From Melanopsichium pennsylvanicum (taxonomy: Eukaryota; Basidiomycota; Ustilaginomycetes; Ustilaginales), in NCBI GenBank assembly GCA_900208305.1, contig OAPG01000006.1, positions 62,001 to 126,000 on the forward strand: a DNA stretch of 64,000 nucleotides, written 5' to 3'. The translations under genes were made by a program, and so were the position numbers. Below, one piece after another: positions 9,474 through 20,048 of this stretch (its first letter is position 1; the number at the start of each line of letters is the position of its first letter). The notes beneath the pieces were generated by a model. The model was not told the DNA's origin. It did no database searches and saw only the letters and a program-made list of their open reading frames with translations.

Positions 9474-12400
9474 TTATGCTTCACTGGCAACCGAAACCCT
9501 TCTGCTCCCTCGAGTTGCCCTCCTGGGTGCTGCTGCCGCGGCCGTTGTATTACTTGTTTTGCCTCGTCCATCCTTACCTCTTGTCATCTTGGCAATTTTT
9601 GCTTGAGCTGCTCCTTCGAATGCCTCGTCCTGTTCACCTTTGGTCGCTGCCTGTGCCAAAATCTCTTCAAACTCCCTCAAATCTCCGGCTCCTTCACCAC
9701 CTGCACCGTTTGTACCTTGCCCAGCTACGCCTCTACCACCAGCTCCACCCGCTCCAGTTGTCTTGTTCGCCCTCGCCTTGGCCAGAATCTCTTGAAATCG
9801 CTTGTACACCTCGGCATGATACAGTTTGTCCTGGTAGAAAGGCAAGCCTTCGATGAGCTTCTTGATACTCCTCTCGCTCTTGTACGGCAAAAGAGAGAGG
9901 CAGAAAGCGATATCCCTCCACTGCCTCTCGCTGTTGGTCAATCGGAAACGCTGGCAGAGCTTCTCCACCACGTTCTCTGCCTGCTTCTCTTTATCGATAA
10001 ACGTAAAGATGAACTTCATCGTTCTAGCAAACGTTTCCTCGTCCACTGCATGCTTGCCAATCGAAAGATGCGAAATGATGTCCGGAAGGTTGTTGTACAC
10101 CGCATTCTCCTTGGTGGCCAGTTCTGAGAAGAAGAGTTTGGCCAGATCCGACACTCGCGGTTCTTCGTCTTCCAAGCACTTGGCCATCTCTCCAAGTTGA
10201 CCTTTGACTTTGATCATTCCGTTCAGGATCAAGTGCGTGAGCACCATGAGCGTGTGTTTCTTGACGGAAAGATCAGGATCACCCAGGCCAGCGTAAAGTC
10301 GGTCAGAATTTTCGTCAACAAGAGAGCCGAAGCAGACAGCAATGTCTCCGAGGGCGATGACGACATTGCTACGGATGATTGCGTCTTTGGAAGTGGTCAG
10401 GATATGAAGGAGGAGTGCGAGGTTGGCTTCACAAAACGTGGAGGATACACACATGAACTTGCATAGTGTCAGCACGGCGGCTCGACGAACGAGCTCATTC
10501 TGGTACGACTTTGGGCTGCTGCAGATGTGCGTGATGATTGGTCCGAACATGGCCAGTACACTGCGACTTCCGTACAGCAATTCCTTCTCACGAACGCTGG
10601 CGATGACTTCGCCGATCTCGTCTTCGGCGTTACCGGCGACTTGATCAAGCTCTTCGACTGCAGCAGCTGCCGCAGCTGCTCGGCTAGCTTTACCCTCCGA
10701 GACTGCTTTGGCGACTGCTTTCTCCTTGTCAGCCTCGGCTTTTCTTCGCTTGTACTCTCGTTCGACCATCTCGAGGTAGACAATGTGCTTGAGCGCAACG
10801 TGGCCCACGACAAATAGAAGTTGAGCCAGCTGGAACGCATCACCCATGATAGGTGCATGCGAGCCGGAAGCGGCTTGCCTGGCATCGGGCATCGAGACAT
10901 CGCTTTCTGCATCGTCATCAGTTTCGTTACGGTCCGCAGCTGGAACCCGTCCCGGTGCTTTGCCATCAAAGACGCGAGCGGTCATGCTGCGGATGATGTC
11001 GGTGCAAAGCGCATCCGGCTGCTCACCCAGCAAGTAGATGGTATTGATGGCATTCTCAGCCAAACTGAACCATTCGCCGCGGCTGGCACCCTTGAGCACG
11101 TCTCCGGACATCTGAATTGCCGCACGCAGTCGGTTGAACATGGAGTGAGTCATCGGATAGCGCACGCTCTCATCGCTGAGAGCACCTTTGACCTTCTTGA
11201 CGCTTCCACCGAGGCGCTGTAGCGCAACGCAGGTGTACTTGGCAAGCACGACGTCACGTGCGCCTAACGGTCCGAGACCTACGCGCAAGAGCGTATCGAT
11301 CTGATCCGAGATGATCTCACGTCTGGCGGTTGCGAGCATTCCAAGGACGATGATAGCACCTCGACGCTGAGCAGCCGAGATGGCACGAGGCGCCGAGTAG
11401 ACAGCCCAGAGCTTGTTAACCACTTCAGGGTGGACGAGGTGTTCGATCTGCATGGTCTTGAGCATTTCCTCGAGCGAGGTGAGTTCGGCGAGCGTGGCGC
11501 CAAAAGTGCGCTCGATCATGTTTTTGGCGATGCGAGCAACGTTGTCCTTGGCATTGAGGTCAGCGCGTGCATCAAAGTAGAGCGCACGGTAGACTTCGAT
11601 GAGACGGGAACGGACACCTTTGAGCTGACTTCCGTCTTCCATGACGAGCGTGTTGTCTTTGGTCCAGATGAGGTGAACCATCTTGCGGACACCCTCGACT
11701 GCACCGGAAAGCTTGTACTCGTGAGCAACGCGGAAAAATTCCATGCTCTCGAGCACCTCGGCTTTGTTGGTGGAGGCGAGAAGCAGCGTCAAGTTGGGCA
11801 TGGCAGACTCGATCTGGGTGATGAAGGCAACGGCATCGGCATAGTATCTTTTGGTGAGACGCAGACGCATGACTTTTTCAGCGTCGACAGGCTCCATTTC
11901 CGCCTGTGCGGCGGCAAGAGCTTGGAGGTCCACACCAGATCGACGGCCCTTTTTGGCTTTAGCTTTCTGCTTCTGGGCTTTGGGCTTCTTGGCAGACTTG
12001 CGGCCGCGCGCAGGAGCTGCATCTTGGTCGTCGTCATCGTCCTGCATGACAGTATCGTCTCCACCCTGCTCATTTTGGTCTTGGTCTTCCTCCCCGTTCT
12101 CGTCCTCGTCCATGTCCTCATCCTCAACACTCTCGGCTTGTGACTCGCTGTCTTGATCGATGAATTGCTCGCCGGGCAAGTTGAGCGCTCCTTCGGTGTC
12201 CTCGAGCTCTTTGGAAACGAGATCGAATCGACCCTGCCAGTCTTGCAGGGAGAGCTCACCGCCATGCAACATACCGAAGGGATGTGTGAGGATGAGCTTT
12301 GTGAGCAGTGCGATGGCGTTTTTGCGCACACCACTGCTCTTGTCCTCGAGATGACGAATGACCATATCGGTGATCTCAGTTCTCTGCTTGGGGAATTTGG

Positions 12401-13718
12401 TAGGTAGGTCGAGCAATCGAGCGCAGACGGTGATGAGCTTGGATCGAACGTACGAGTTGAGGTCAAGGAAGCGTTCGATGAGGAGGTCAAAAAAGGTTTC
12501 GATCTGCTTCTTACGGGCTTCGGCAGTGCCGCGATTCTCATCAGCGCCTGGCTCAGCTTGCGTAGCGCTATCTGGGCCGTCGGGGTTGAGCGAGTCATCG
12601 GTGAGAGCCAGTTCCCTGACGAGCAGACCAAGAATCTCGATGAGGGCGTTTCTCATAGGGTAGGACTCGGAGTCAAGATGCTTTTGAAGCAGACTTATTT
12701 GCTTGAGCACGCTTCGTGGGCTGAGTTCGGCCATGCGGACAAGGAAACGACCAAAAGATCTGGGACTTTTGGTGTCCATGGCTCCAAAGTTCTTGGCTGC
12801 GACTTCACGCAGGACGTCTTCGCCGAGACGCTCGTAGTCGAATTCGAGACGCATGACGGCAAGTAGCTCTGCCATGGGTTCTGCGAGATGTTCATAGTAC
12901 TGGAGGCTCTGCATGATGCTAGTTTGGGCACTGAAAGCCTGACCGTGTGCTTTGACGGCTTGGCAAATGACTTTGAAAATTCCAAGCTTGATGGGCTGTA
13001 CTTTGAGGTAGGATTCATTCTCTTGTAAAAGGAGTGCGGGTCGCAAGAGACAGCCTGAGACAAACGAATCGCGCGCAGCCGAGACGGTCCACATTCGCTC
13101 GCTTCGTACACGGGCAGCTTTGGACATGAGGGTGAGAACAGCGGGGATGGAGTTGGACCAAGTCCAAGCATCTGCTTTTGCGGATCCGGATTTAGCAGCG
13201 GCTGCAGCAGCGGCGGACTTTGCGGTTGCCCCACGACGCCCGCCTCTTGCAGCGACGATGGCCGCAGCTGAGGCTGCATTGTCTGATCTGGAACCACTGT
13301 GTTTCTCTGCTACTGAGACGAGCCATTGAAGAAGGAAAGCATATCGTTCGAGTGTCTCTGCATGCGATGCGTATGCGTTTGGATCATCACCGTCGAGTTC
13401 GCGTTGCGCGTCGTCGAGAGCGTTGGACATGCCTGAAGCGACGACGTCGAGAAGCTTGCTACAAGCGTTTGGACAAAGGGAGGCGAAATGTTTTAGGTAG
13501 GAACGGATGAGATCGTAAGTTTGTTGTGTTGATACATTGTCTGGACTTGATGTGATGGCGTCAATAGCTGTGTCTAAAGTAGAGATCTGTTCGGAAGCGT
13601 TCATGTCTTGGACATCGACTTCTTGTGAAATAATGTAAGGGGCATCTTGGAGAAGAAGGATCTCGTCAGCGAGATTGTAAGCAACCTGCTTGTGTGTCGA
13701 TGTGGATGACATGGTCAT
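9474..13718 (-). CDS. condensin complex subunit 1 (Ycs4/Cnd1/CAP-D2)
   Basis: This is the HEAT-repeat non-SMC subunit of condensin that drives mitotic chromosome compaction. The frame is open from an ATG at 14099, but the family-like N-terminus begins at ATG 13718 (MTMSSTSTHK, then NLADEILLLQDAPYIIS). I take that start (1,414 residues) and treat the upstream Gln/His/Ser-rich codons as leader. HEAT-like helices run through most of the protein. An acidic patch followed by a Lys/Arg-rich patch (about 520-600) interrupts them. The conserved Cnd1 block is at about 1110-1220 (SNVVIALGDIAVCFG, then LILNGMIKVKGQ and EPRVSDLAKLFFSELA). The tail is Gly-rich and then basic, a probable nuclear signal. 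It is divergent from SEC62. Confidence 0.93.
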   Translation of the reverse strand: MTMSSTSTHKQVAYNLADEILLLQDAPYIISQEVDVQDMNASEQISTLDTAIDAITSSPDNVSTQQTYDLIRSYLKHFASLCPNACSKLLDVVASGMSNALDDAQRELDGDDPNAYASHAETLERYAFLLQWLVSVAEKHSGSRSDNAASAAAIVAARGGRRGATAKSAAAAAAAKSGSAKADAWTWSNSIPAVLTLMSKAARVRSERMWTVSAARDSFVSGCLLRPALLLQENESYLKVQPIKLGIFKVICQAVKAHGQAFSAQTSIMQSLQYYEHLAEPMAELLAVMRLEFDYERLGEDVLREVAAKNFGAMDTKSPRSFGRFLVRMAELSPRSVLKQISLLQKHLDSESYPMRNALIEILGLLVRELALTDDSLNPDGPDSATQAEPGADENRGTAEARKKQIETFFDLLIERFLDLNSYVRSKLITVCARLLDLPTKFPKQRTEITDMVIRHLEDKSSGVRKNAIALLTKLILTHPFGMLHGGELSLQDWQGRFDLVSKELEDTEGALNLPGEQFIDQDSESQAESVEDEDMDEDENGEEDQDQNEQGGDDTVMQDDDDDQDAAPARGRKSAKKPKAQKQKAKAKKGRRSGVDLQALAAAQAEMEPVDAEKVMRLRLTKRYYADAVAFITQIESAMPNLTLLLASTNKAEVLESMEFFRVAHEYKLSGAVEGVRKMVHLIWTKDNTLVMEDGSQLKGVRSRLIEVYRALYFDARADLNAKDNVARIAKNMIERTFGATLAELTSLEEMLKTMQIEHLVHPEVVNKLWAVYSAPRAISAAQRRGAIIVLGMLATARREIISDQIDTLLRVGLGPLGARDVVLAKYTCVALQRLGGSVKKVKGALSDESVRYPMTHSMFNRLRAAIQMSGDVLKGASRGEWFSLAENAINTIYLLGEQPDALCTDIIRSMTARVFDGKAPGRVPAADRNETDDDAESDVSMPDARQAASGSHAPIMGDAFQLAQLLFVVGHVALKHIVYLEMVEREYKRRKAEADKEKAVAKAVSEGKASRAAAAAAAVEELDQVAGNAEDEIGEVIASVREKELLYGSRSVLAMFGPIITHICSSPKSYQNELVRRAAVLTLCKFMCVSSTFCEANLALLLHILTTSKDAIIRSNVVIALGDIAVCFGSLVDENSDRLYAGLGDPDLSVKKHTLMVLTHLILNGMIKVKGQLGEMAKCLEDEEPRVSDLAKLFFSELATKENAVYNNLPDIISHLSIGKHAVDEETFARTMKFIFTFIDKEKQAENVVEKLCQRFRLTNSERQWRDIAFCLSLLPYKSERSIKKLIEGLPFYQDKLYHAEVYKRFQEILAKARANKTTGAGGAGGRGVAGQGTNGAGGEGAGDLREFEEILAQAATKGEQDEAFEGAAQAKIAKMTRGKDGRGKTSNTTAAAAAPRRATRGSRRVSVASEA

Positions 13719-14687
13719 GAATCGTATATGTGTGTTGGCAGAATTGTAGCGCTGCGCTGTTGTACAGGGGTCGATGTGGCAGCCGGCAGGCAAATTGGAT
13801 GTGATTACGATACTAGACGATACTGATAAAAGTTGAGAGGTGTCAAAAGGTGGTGAATGGTGAATTGGAAAGGTGAAAGGTGGATGTTGATTGAAAGGTG
13901 ATGATGGTGTAGGTAATGATGCTGAACAGAGTTGTTGTTGTTGTATGTGTGTGTGTTTGTCTTGCTTTCGACTTTTTTTTTTTCTTAATAAGGCGCAATT
14001 GAGCAAGAGGAGTCGGTGTTGGTCTTTTTGGTGCGAGGCGCGTTCAAGCGAGAGAGAAGTGTAGCGTGTTTTCTCTTGTTTTGATTTTGGCGCTTGCATT
14101 CTGGATGTTAGACCGAAGAGAATCCGCGCTATTGCACGTGATTTTTAAACGTTGAATCTGAAACGAATCGGCGATATCGTGAAAAGAAAGGTTAAATTAG
14201 CGGCAGGCAGAACAAACACAGGCTCACTCTGAGATGCAACACAACGCTCAAGCCTTTGACGAGGGCGTTGATGGATTGATTCATGTGGGTGAGAAGGGTG
14301 AGAAAGGTGAGACGCCAAGCAGTATAGAGACACCAAAAAAGGCTCCTTGTTGAGAAGATCTCATTGCAGTCACTGAACCCATCATTCCGCCATCGACCAA
14401 ATTGTCTACTGTACGATTGCCATCATCCGTCTTTTCCCTGATCGATCGCACACAACCACAGATTTGGCAAATTTACGACGAGCAATTTCCTCATCTCACC
14501 TTATTGTACCGCACACCCACTTTCATCTGCACACCACCAACTTGATTCGGCTTGCCCCGACAGTCGACACCTCAACACACTCTTTTTATTTCCCACGCTC
14601 CTATCCTGTTGGCAACGCTTTTCAATTGATCCTTTTTTATCATTTGAACAATCTGTGCTTCAAGTCACACTCCCACTCTCTCTCAAA
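13719..14687. promoter_or_regulatory. divergent region between condensin subunit 1 and SEC62
   Basis: This is about 970 bases between the two start codons. A T-rich tract is at 13972-13984, and a CACGTG E-box at 14135-14140 lies roughly mid-way. A CT/CA-rich leader segment precedes the SEC62 ATG. The condensin frame stays open up to 14099 but looks like leader rather than protein. Confidence 0.5.
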
Positions 14688-16225
14688 ATGGTAAGTTTGT
14701 ACTCAAACACGGCTGCATCCGCATCAAGTAATTCTTTATCGGCACGTACAACTGCTTTTGTGGTCCCACTCAATCGCGCAAGCTTCACGCGCTACCGCAG
14801 TACTAGGCCCACTGCTGGAGTAGCTTACTTCCTCGTTGATGCTCCTATCCATTCTACACCTACTCTTGCGATCATAACATCACTGCCACCACCCTTGTCA
14901 ACAAAATGACAAAGGCTCGTAAGCGCAATCTTCGCGCCGCCGCCGCCGCCTCCTCCTCCACCGCTTCTCCTATCCCAGCTCGCTATCAACATCGTCCATC
15001 TCTTGCTGAAGAGCAACCTACTCCCAAACCAAAAGCCTTCAAAAAGGCTGCCAATAAATCTTTCGATGGCGTGTACCTAGATGCGGATGCAGTTGCGGAT
15101 GCGGATGCGGATACAGACCAACAACTTGATCTCGAATCTTTTATTGACATGACTTCTCATTCTATCGACTTTGCCCCTTTCGCCGCTTCTTCCCTCCTAC
15201 CTCCTTCCCGCCCGACTCGCAACAAACCTCCTTCCACGTGCTGTCGTGCCGACGATGATGATGCGATCGCCATACAATTCTCGCAGGAGCAACAATCCTC
15301 CGCACCCCCACCCGCACGCAATGTGGTCAATTTTCTTCGCAACAAATCCGGCATCAAAACGCGCGTTGGTGCTCTCAACGGAAAACGTGTCGACTACTTT
15401 AAAGGTTCCGCCGCGGTCAAGGCTCTCCTCTCACCTGCGTATGCCAAGCTCAAAGACGTTCCCAAGGTGACTACAAACCAAGAAGCGGAAGAATGCTTGC
15501 ACAACATCATCCCTTTCGCTTTTTTCCTTCGTGTGGATCGTGGTGCCAGCACCGGTGGCAAGGACAGTCCCAAAGTAGTCGAAATCAATCAACAGCAAAT
15601 GTTCAAGTCCGAGCTTCACTACGTTTGGCTTTACGAAGGATCCCAACTTGGACTCAAGTTGGCTGGATTGGGAATGGTGGTGCTCATGTTGGCAGGTGTC
15701 ATGTTTCCTCTTTGGCCTCCCACGATGCGATTGGGTGTTTGGTATCTTTCAATCGCCGCGTTGGGTTTGATTGGTTTGTTCTTTGCCATTGCCATCGTCA
15801 GATTGATTTTTTGGCTCATCACCATCCTTGTTGCCAAGCCAGGCATTTGGATTTTCCCAAACTTGTTCGAAGATGTCGGGTTCGTGGATTCCTTCATTCC
15901 TTTGTGGGCATGGGACGTTGCTCCTGCGCCCAAGAAGAAGGGCGGCAAAGCTAGTGCGGCTGGTGCAGGCAGGGAGAAGAAAAAGAGCGCCGGTGGATCA
16001 GTTGCAGGTGCACGGGCTAGACAGCAAGCTTTGAGCAACCTCGGTGGTGCAGCTCCAACTCAAGCTCCTCCTGCTGCTCCTAAGGCTCCTCAGCAAGCTG
16101 CCCAGTCCGCTCCTGCAGCAGCACCAGCACCAGCAGCAACAGCAGCTAATGGAGGTGTGCAGAATCACGCCACCGGTAGTGGTGGTCCAGGTGCTCTAGG
16201 TGATAGCCTCGATGACATTAATTAA
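14688..16225 (+). CDS. SEC62: ER translocation protein Sec62
   Basis: This is the membrane subunit of the Sec62/Sec63 complex for post-translational import into the ER. The conserved cytosolic domain starts at NFLRNKSGIKTRVGALNGKR. Two membrane segments follow (around 15650-15735 and 15740-15830), then a Lys-rich and Ala/Pro/Gln-rich cytosolic tail. My preferred model is join(14688..14690,15287..16225), 313 residues. The ATG at 14688 is followed at once by a consensus donor (GTAAGT), and acceptor TCGCAG at 15286 joins M directly to EQQSSAPPPARNVV, a length typical of the family. The alternative is an intronless start at ATG 14906, adding a 127-residue low-complexity extension with a DADADA repeat. 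Both fit the frame; transcripts would decide. Sec62 identity itself is firm. Confidence 0.85.
14691..15286 (+). other. candidate 596-base intron directly after the SEC62 start codon
   Basis: The donor GTAAGT follows the ATG immediately and the acceptor is TTCTCGCAG. It is in phase 0 with the Sec62 core. It contains a second in-frame ATG at 14906 that is open to the core, so an alternative N-terminus is possible. Confidence 0.55.
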
Positions 16226-16544
16226 AACAAAAGGCGAATTCAAATCAATGATGGTAGTGCCAGCATCATTTATTGTGTTGTTGGCTTCAATCGCTTGACA
16301 TGTTTTTCTTGTGTCATCCTGACTGTTCGTCAAAGAGAGGGCAAAGCATCAAACGTTCTAATCTCAATAATTGCAATGACTCTTGCATTCTCCGTCTCAA
16401 TCTCCCTGCTGTTTCCAGAGAGACAAGATTTGTTGACGTACAACGTGGATCTGAATCTGGGATTTGACTGTTTTGTCATGAGCGCCAGTGCGTGTCAAAT
16501 GGATCTGCTGTTGGAGCATTCAAGGCCTGTACAGTGAGTGACTT

Positions 16545-16560
16545 TGAGAGAGAGAGAGAG

Positions 16561-16599
<39 letters not shown>
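16545..16599. repeat. (GA)n(TG)n microsatellite
   Basis: About nine to ten GA units run directly into about eighteen TG units, with no interruption at the switch. It is a compound dinucleotide repeat in non-coding DNA downstream of SEC62. Confidence 0.95.
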
Positions 16600-16602
<3 letters not shown>

Positions 16603-17936
16603 ATGAGAGGTTCTGAGCGGCTGCAGTACGGGAGGGTCTTTGCTTTTTTTTTAAGAGACGCTAGTATAATAATTATTATTTTTACTCGAAGGATTAATGA
16701 GGTGACGACAGTCTTGGTCGGACTCTTGGAGACTAAGATCTCCGTTCAGACTTAGGACAGTGAAACAATATAATTTACTGTCACTCTAACCTGGCTCGCA
16801 TGCAAGGTGATTTAAGCGAGCCGGGTCACACGCTGCTCAAATCGTCTTACAACGAGATACCATTAGACAAGCCGCGCAAGTAAAATAGACCCACACCCCC
16901 TTTCGTCTTACGCAGCCAGTCAATTTTGAATATATAAACGTTCTATCGGCCTAGAGCAACCACCAAAACATTTCCGCCATCTTACTCTTTACCCGGCTCG
17001 TTTACCAGCCGCGTCAGACGATATTGTCTGCGACCAAAATCGCCCTAATCACATACCACTTTCCCGAACGAATTGGTGGCATTACTACATATATTCGGCC
17101 ATCTGTAAACCCCGCATTTTGCCACCCACACAGCCCTTGCCCCCCCGCCCTTGCCGCTTTGTGCTCAAGTGAGGGGATTCGAGAGTCAAGCAGATTCAAC
17201 CCATATTTATGATTGTATAGAGGCGGAATCGTTTGGTCAAAAGCACACCAAACATGAATTTGCATGTACATAATACTGTATGTCAATTACAGTATTCTCG
17301 ATTCCCTCTCAGAGCAATGCAGAGAGATCGCCGAAAAGAGAAGCGAGGCAGAATACCGATGCAGCAACGTGCTGCACAGTTGGACGTTTTTTCCGGTGCT
17401 AAAACCTTCTTCGACTGGTTGAATGCAGGGGCCATCATCGTGCTTCTCGCTCCTCGCCCTTTACGGTCCGCAAAGTACAGAGCAGATTTGCCACCTCTTG
17501 TGCGGGCACAAACGTGTTCGAGTTTGGCTCATCAGTCATTGCGCCAGGTGTTGTTATCCGAGGCTGAATTCCACCCCGTGATGCGAAGTAGGTGAAGTGC
17601 AAAAGTGTCAAAAGCGATCCGGTCTTTGTCGATGAACGAGGCTCTCAGTCACGAGCTGTGTGAACACCGTGCGTTTGCATACTGTACAATGTTATTAAAC
17701 AGAGGCAGTGCACGAGGTCAAGGATACTTTAGCGAAGTAAGACGAGCCCCGGTTAGCATGCGGACGTACGTACATTGTCACTAGGTACTCGAACCTTGCT
17801 CGCATATGGTATTGTGATGTTCTTCGTCCATATGCTCCTCGCTAGTGTGCTGAGATCCGTATGTACACTGGTCTATATTGGAGTTGCAACCAAGCTACCT
17901 CGGAATGACACTCCGGAATCTGCCATGGTGTATGTG

Positions 17937-17944
17937 TATATAAT
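17937..17944 (+). promoter_or_regulatory. TATA box of the GH43 gene
   Basis: The sequence TATATAAT lies 102 bases upstream of the GH43 ATG and is followed by a C/T-rich leader (17945-18045). This fits a regulated TATA promoter for a secreted enzyme. Confidence 0.6.
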
Positions 17945-18046
17945 GGCCCCCTCTTCCATCCATGTTGTTCACATTGATTCTGCAGAATACCTCCTCCCCC
18001 TCTCCCCCATCTTCCTGCCTCTATCCTCCTTCACATTTGCCCCAAC

Positions 18047-19465
18047 ATGGTCAAGACTTCAACCCTGTGGACTTCGCTAGGAGCTCTAGCACTGGCCTTT
18101 GTCTCCTCCTCTGTCACCGCTCAGGAAACTTACATTGTCAGCGGAGATCGATGGAAAGACACTTCGGGAGCCTACATCAATGCGCACGGTGCGGGTATTC
18201 TCCACGACTCGTCGGACAATCTCTGGTACTGGGTAGGAGAATACAAGAACAGTGGTAACGGCTTTCAAGGATTCTCACTCTACTCTTCCTCTGATCTCGT
18301 CAATTGGGACTCTCACGGTATCATTGTGCCTCCTTCCTCTTCGCTACCTTTCCAAGTGGGAGAAAGGCCAAAGTTGATCAAGAATCCAAAGACTGGAGAA
18401 TATGTTTTATGGTTCCATGCGGATAGTACCAACTATAGCCTTGCCAAAGTGGGTGTTTGTTACTCGCCCAACAATGTTACCGGACCGTATACATGTCCTA
18501 GTGATGGAGTATTTAGTCCACTTGGTATGCAGTCGAGGGATATGAACGTATACGTTGATACGTACAACAATGATCAAGGTTATCTGTTGTTCGCTACAAA
18601 CGGTAATGCGGACGTTGGAGTAGCAAAGATGACAAACGATTACAAGAACGTTACATCGCTTATCTCGACGATTCATTCCAAACTCGAAGGGTTTGGTGTG
18701 TTTAGAGACGATGTGGGATTGTACAACATGGTAGTTTCCAACCAATCTGGTTGGCAACCCAATCCAAACTCTCTCTACACCACTCCAAACTTGGCAACTA
18801 CCAATCTTACCTACTCGAATTACATCGCTCCTCAAGCATACAATACTTGGAACAGTCAAAATACGTTTGAAATTTCACCCAATGACAAGCTCGAGGTGTA
18901 CATTGGTGATCGATGGTATTCCAAAGATTTGCAACAGTCGTCGTACGTTTGGTATCCTCTCGTTTCGAGAAACTTGGTTCATCTTCCATTGTGGAAGCCT
19001 GATTCTACAAATTCGATTGGATACGCTGTTCCTGCAAACCAAACCTTTGCACTTTCTTCCAACACCACAACTGTTGAGGGCAATTCTCAAGCCACTTTTG
19101 TCGACTGCAATGTTTGTCCTAGTGGTAAGATTGCAACTTATGTTGGAAATGGGAATACGTTTACGTTGAACAATGTGAGCACTCCCAATGGTGATGCGGG
19201 TCAAGTTTGGGCAAGTGTTTACTATTCGAATTCAAACAGTTATCCAAATTGGAGGTTTGGTAGTGTTAGCGTTAACGGTGGTAGTATGCAAAACATCACT
19301 TATCTAACAGGTGGTATCTCGAATGCAATTTTGCAAGATACTCCAGTCAAGCTCAAACTCAATGCGGGAACGTCAAACACAATCACTTTTGGTGCAAGTC
19401 AATCCAGTCCCACAAGCTACGCTGCTGATCTGTCTCATGTTATCATTTGGCAAAGTGATCAGTAA
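18047..19465 (+). CDS. secreted GH43 exo-beta-1,3-galactanase with CBM35-like tail
   Basis: This is a predicted extracellular enzyme that removes galactose from the beta-1,3-galactan backbone of plant arabinogalactan proteins. The protein has 472 residues and an N-terminal signal peptide (about 1-25, hydrophobic core LGALALAFVS, Ala-Gln cleavage). A five-bladed GH43 domain spans about 26-330. Its motifs (NAHGAGIL, VGERPKL, LVNWDSHG, GDRWY, YVWYPL) strongly resemble the characterised Phanerochaete chrysosporium enzyme Pc1,3Gal43A (GH43 subfamily 24). The matching active-site residues are Glu107, Glu214 (acid) and Gln271 (the unusual amide base reported in that subfamily). A CBM35-like beta-sandwich follows (about 345-470, ending YAADLSHVIIW). 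There are many N-glycosylation sequons. It has a TATA promoter and no clustered partner enzymes. Confidence 0.88.
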   Translation: MVKTSTLWTSLGALALAFVSSSVTAQETYIVSGDRWKDTSGAYINAHGAGILHDSSDNLWYWVGEYKNSGNGFQGFSLYSSSDLVNWDSHGIIVPPSSSLPFQVGERPKLIKNPKTGEYVLWFHADSTNYSLAKVGVCYSPNNVTGPYTCPSDGVFSPLGMQSRDMNVYVDTYNNDQGYLLFATNGNADVGVAKMTNDYKNVTSLISTIHSKLEGFGVFRDDVGLYNMVVSNQSGWQPNPNSLYTTPNLATTNLTYSNYIAPQAYNTWNSQNTFEISPNDKLEVYIGDRWYSKDLQQSSYVWYPLVSRNLVHLPLWKPDSTNSIGYAVPANQTFALSSNTTTVEGNSQATFVDCNVCPSGKIATYVGNGNTFTLNNVSTPNGDAGQVWASVYYSNSNSYPNWRFGSVSVNGGSMQNITYLTGGISNAILQDTPVKLKLNAGTSNTITFGASQSSPTSYAADLSHVIIWQSDQ

Positions 19466-20048
19466 AAAAAAAAATTAAAAAGAAAAAAAAAAAAAGAAAA
19501 ACAAAAAAGCCCTTTCTCCCCTTCTCTTCAGTTGAAGCGACGCGATGAAGATCCAACATTACATAACAAAGACCTAACAAAACCAGCCACTATCGACCCG
19601 ACTGACACACAGTCCTTAGACTGACCAATCAGATTCGATAGCCCGGAGCTGAAGCTTCTAGCAATTTCCGGCCAGCTCAGAACTCCCGGCTAGCTTAGTA
19701 GTTAGATCAAGCGAAGCCATAACTCATGTATATACAACACCATCATAGCAGCGCAATAGTCAATAATAGCATTCCCTACAACTTCTTCTTCCCATTCTTA
19801 TCTGCCCCCTTTCCATCTTGGACAAAATTAATCTCATATGTTGAACTAAGTAAATCAAGCACGCATACGCTCTCTTTCCACGTTCCATCCAGTCCGTGTA
19901 TGATGATGGTCATTCGAAAGCAAAATGAGATCAGAATTGCATACATACTGTGCTCTGCAGAAGTCTTCAAAAGCCAAACTTTGTTGTCACTATGAAAACA
20001 AGTGTGATTCAACAAATGCAGTACATGAAACAATTTGGGCTCAATGGC
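19466..20048. other. convergent 3' region between GH43 and sorting nexin genes
   Basis: The spacer is about 580 bases. An A-rich stretch (19466-19508) follows the GH43 stop directly. I see nothing else that looks functional. Confidence 0.5.

Larger units (their letters stand above)
16226..18046. other. long intergenic region between SEC62 and GH43 genes
   Basis: This is about 1.8 kb without a credible gene. It holds a (GA)n(TG)n microsatellite at 16545-16599, a small inverted repeat at 16791-16824, a TATATAAA at 16931-16938 with no clear frame behind it, and the GH43 promoter at the right end. The open frames here start at non-ATG codons or lack family features. Confidence 0.5.

Noticed and set aside
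9476..13510. Plus-strand frames of 100-300 codons opposite condensin subunit 1, and shifted minus-strand frames
   Set aside because: The condensin frame is continuous and conserved across the whole interval. The others have no family features and often begin at non-ATG codons.
17014..17595. Frames near the TATATAAA in the SEC62-GH43 spacer
   Set aside because: They start at non-ATG codons or give irregular peptides with no recognisable features.
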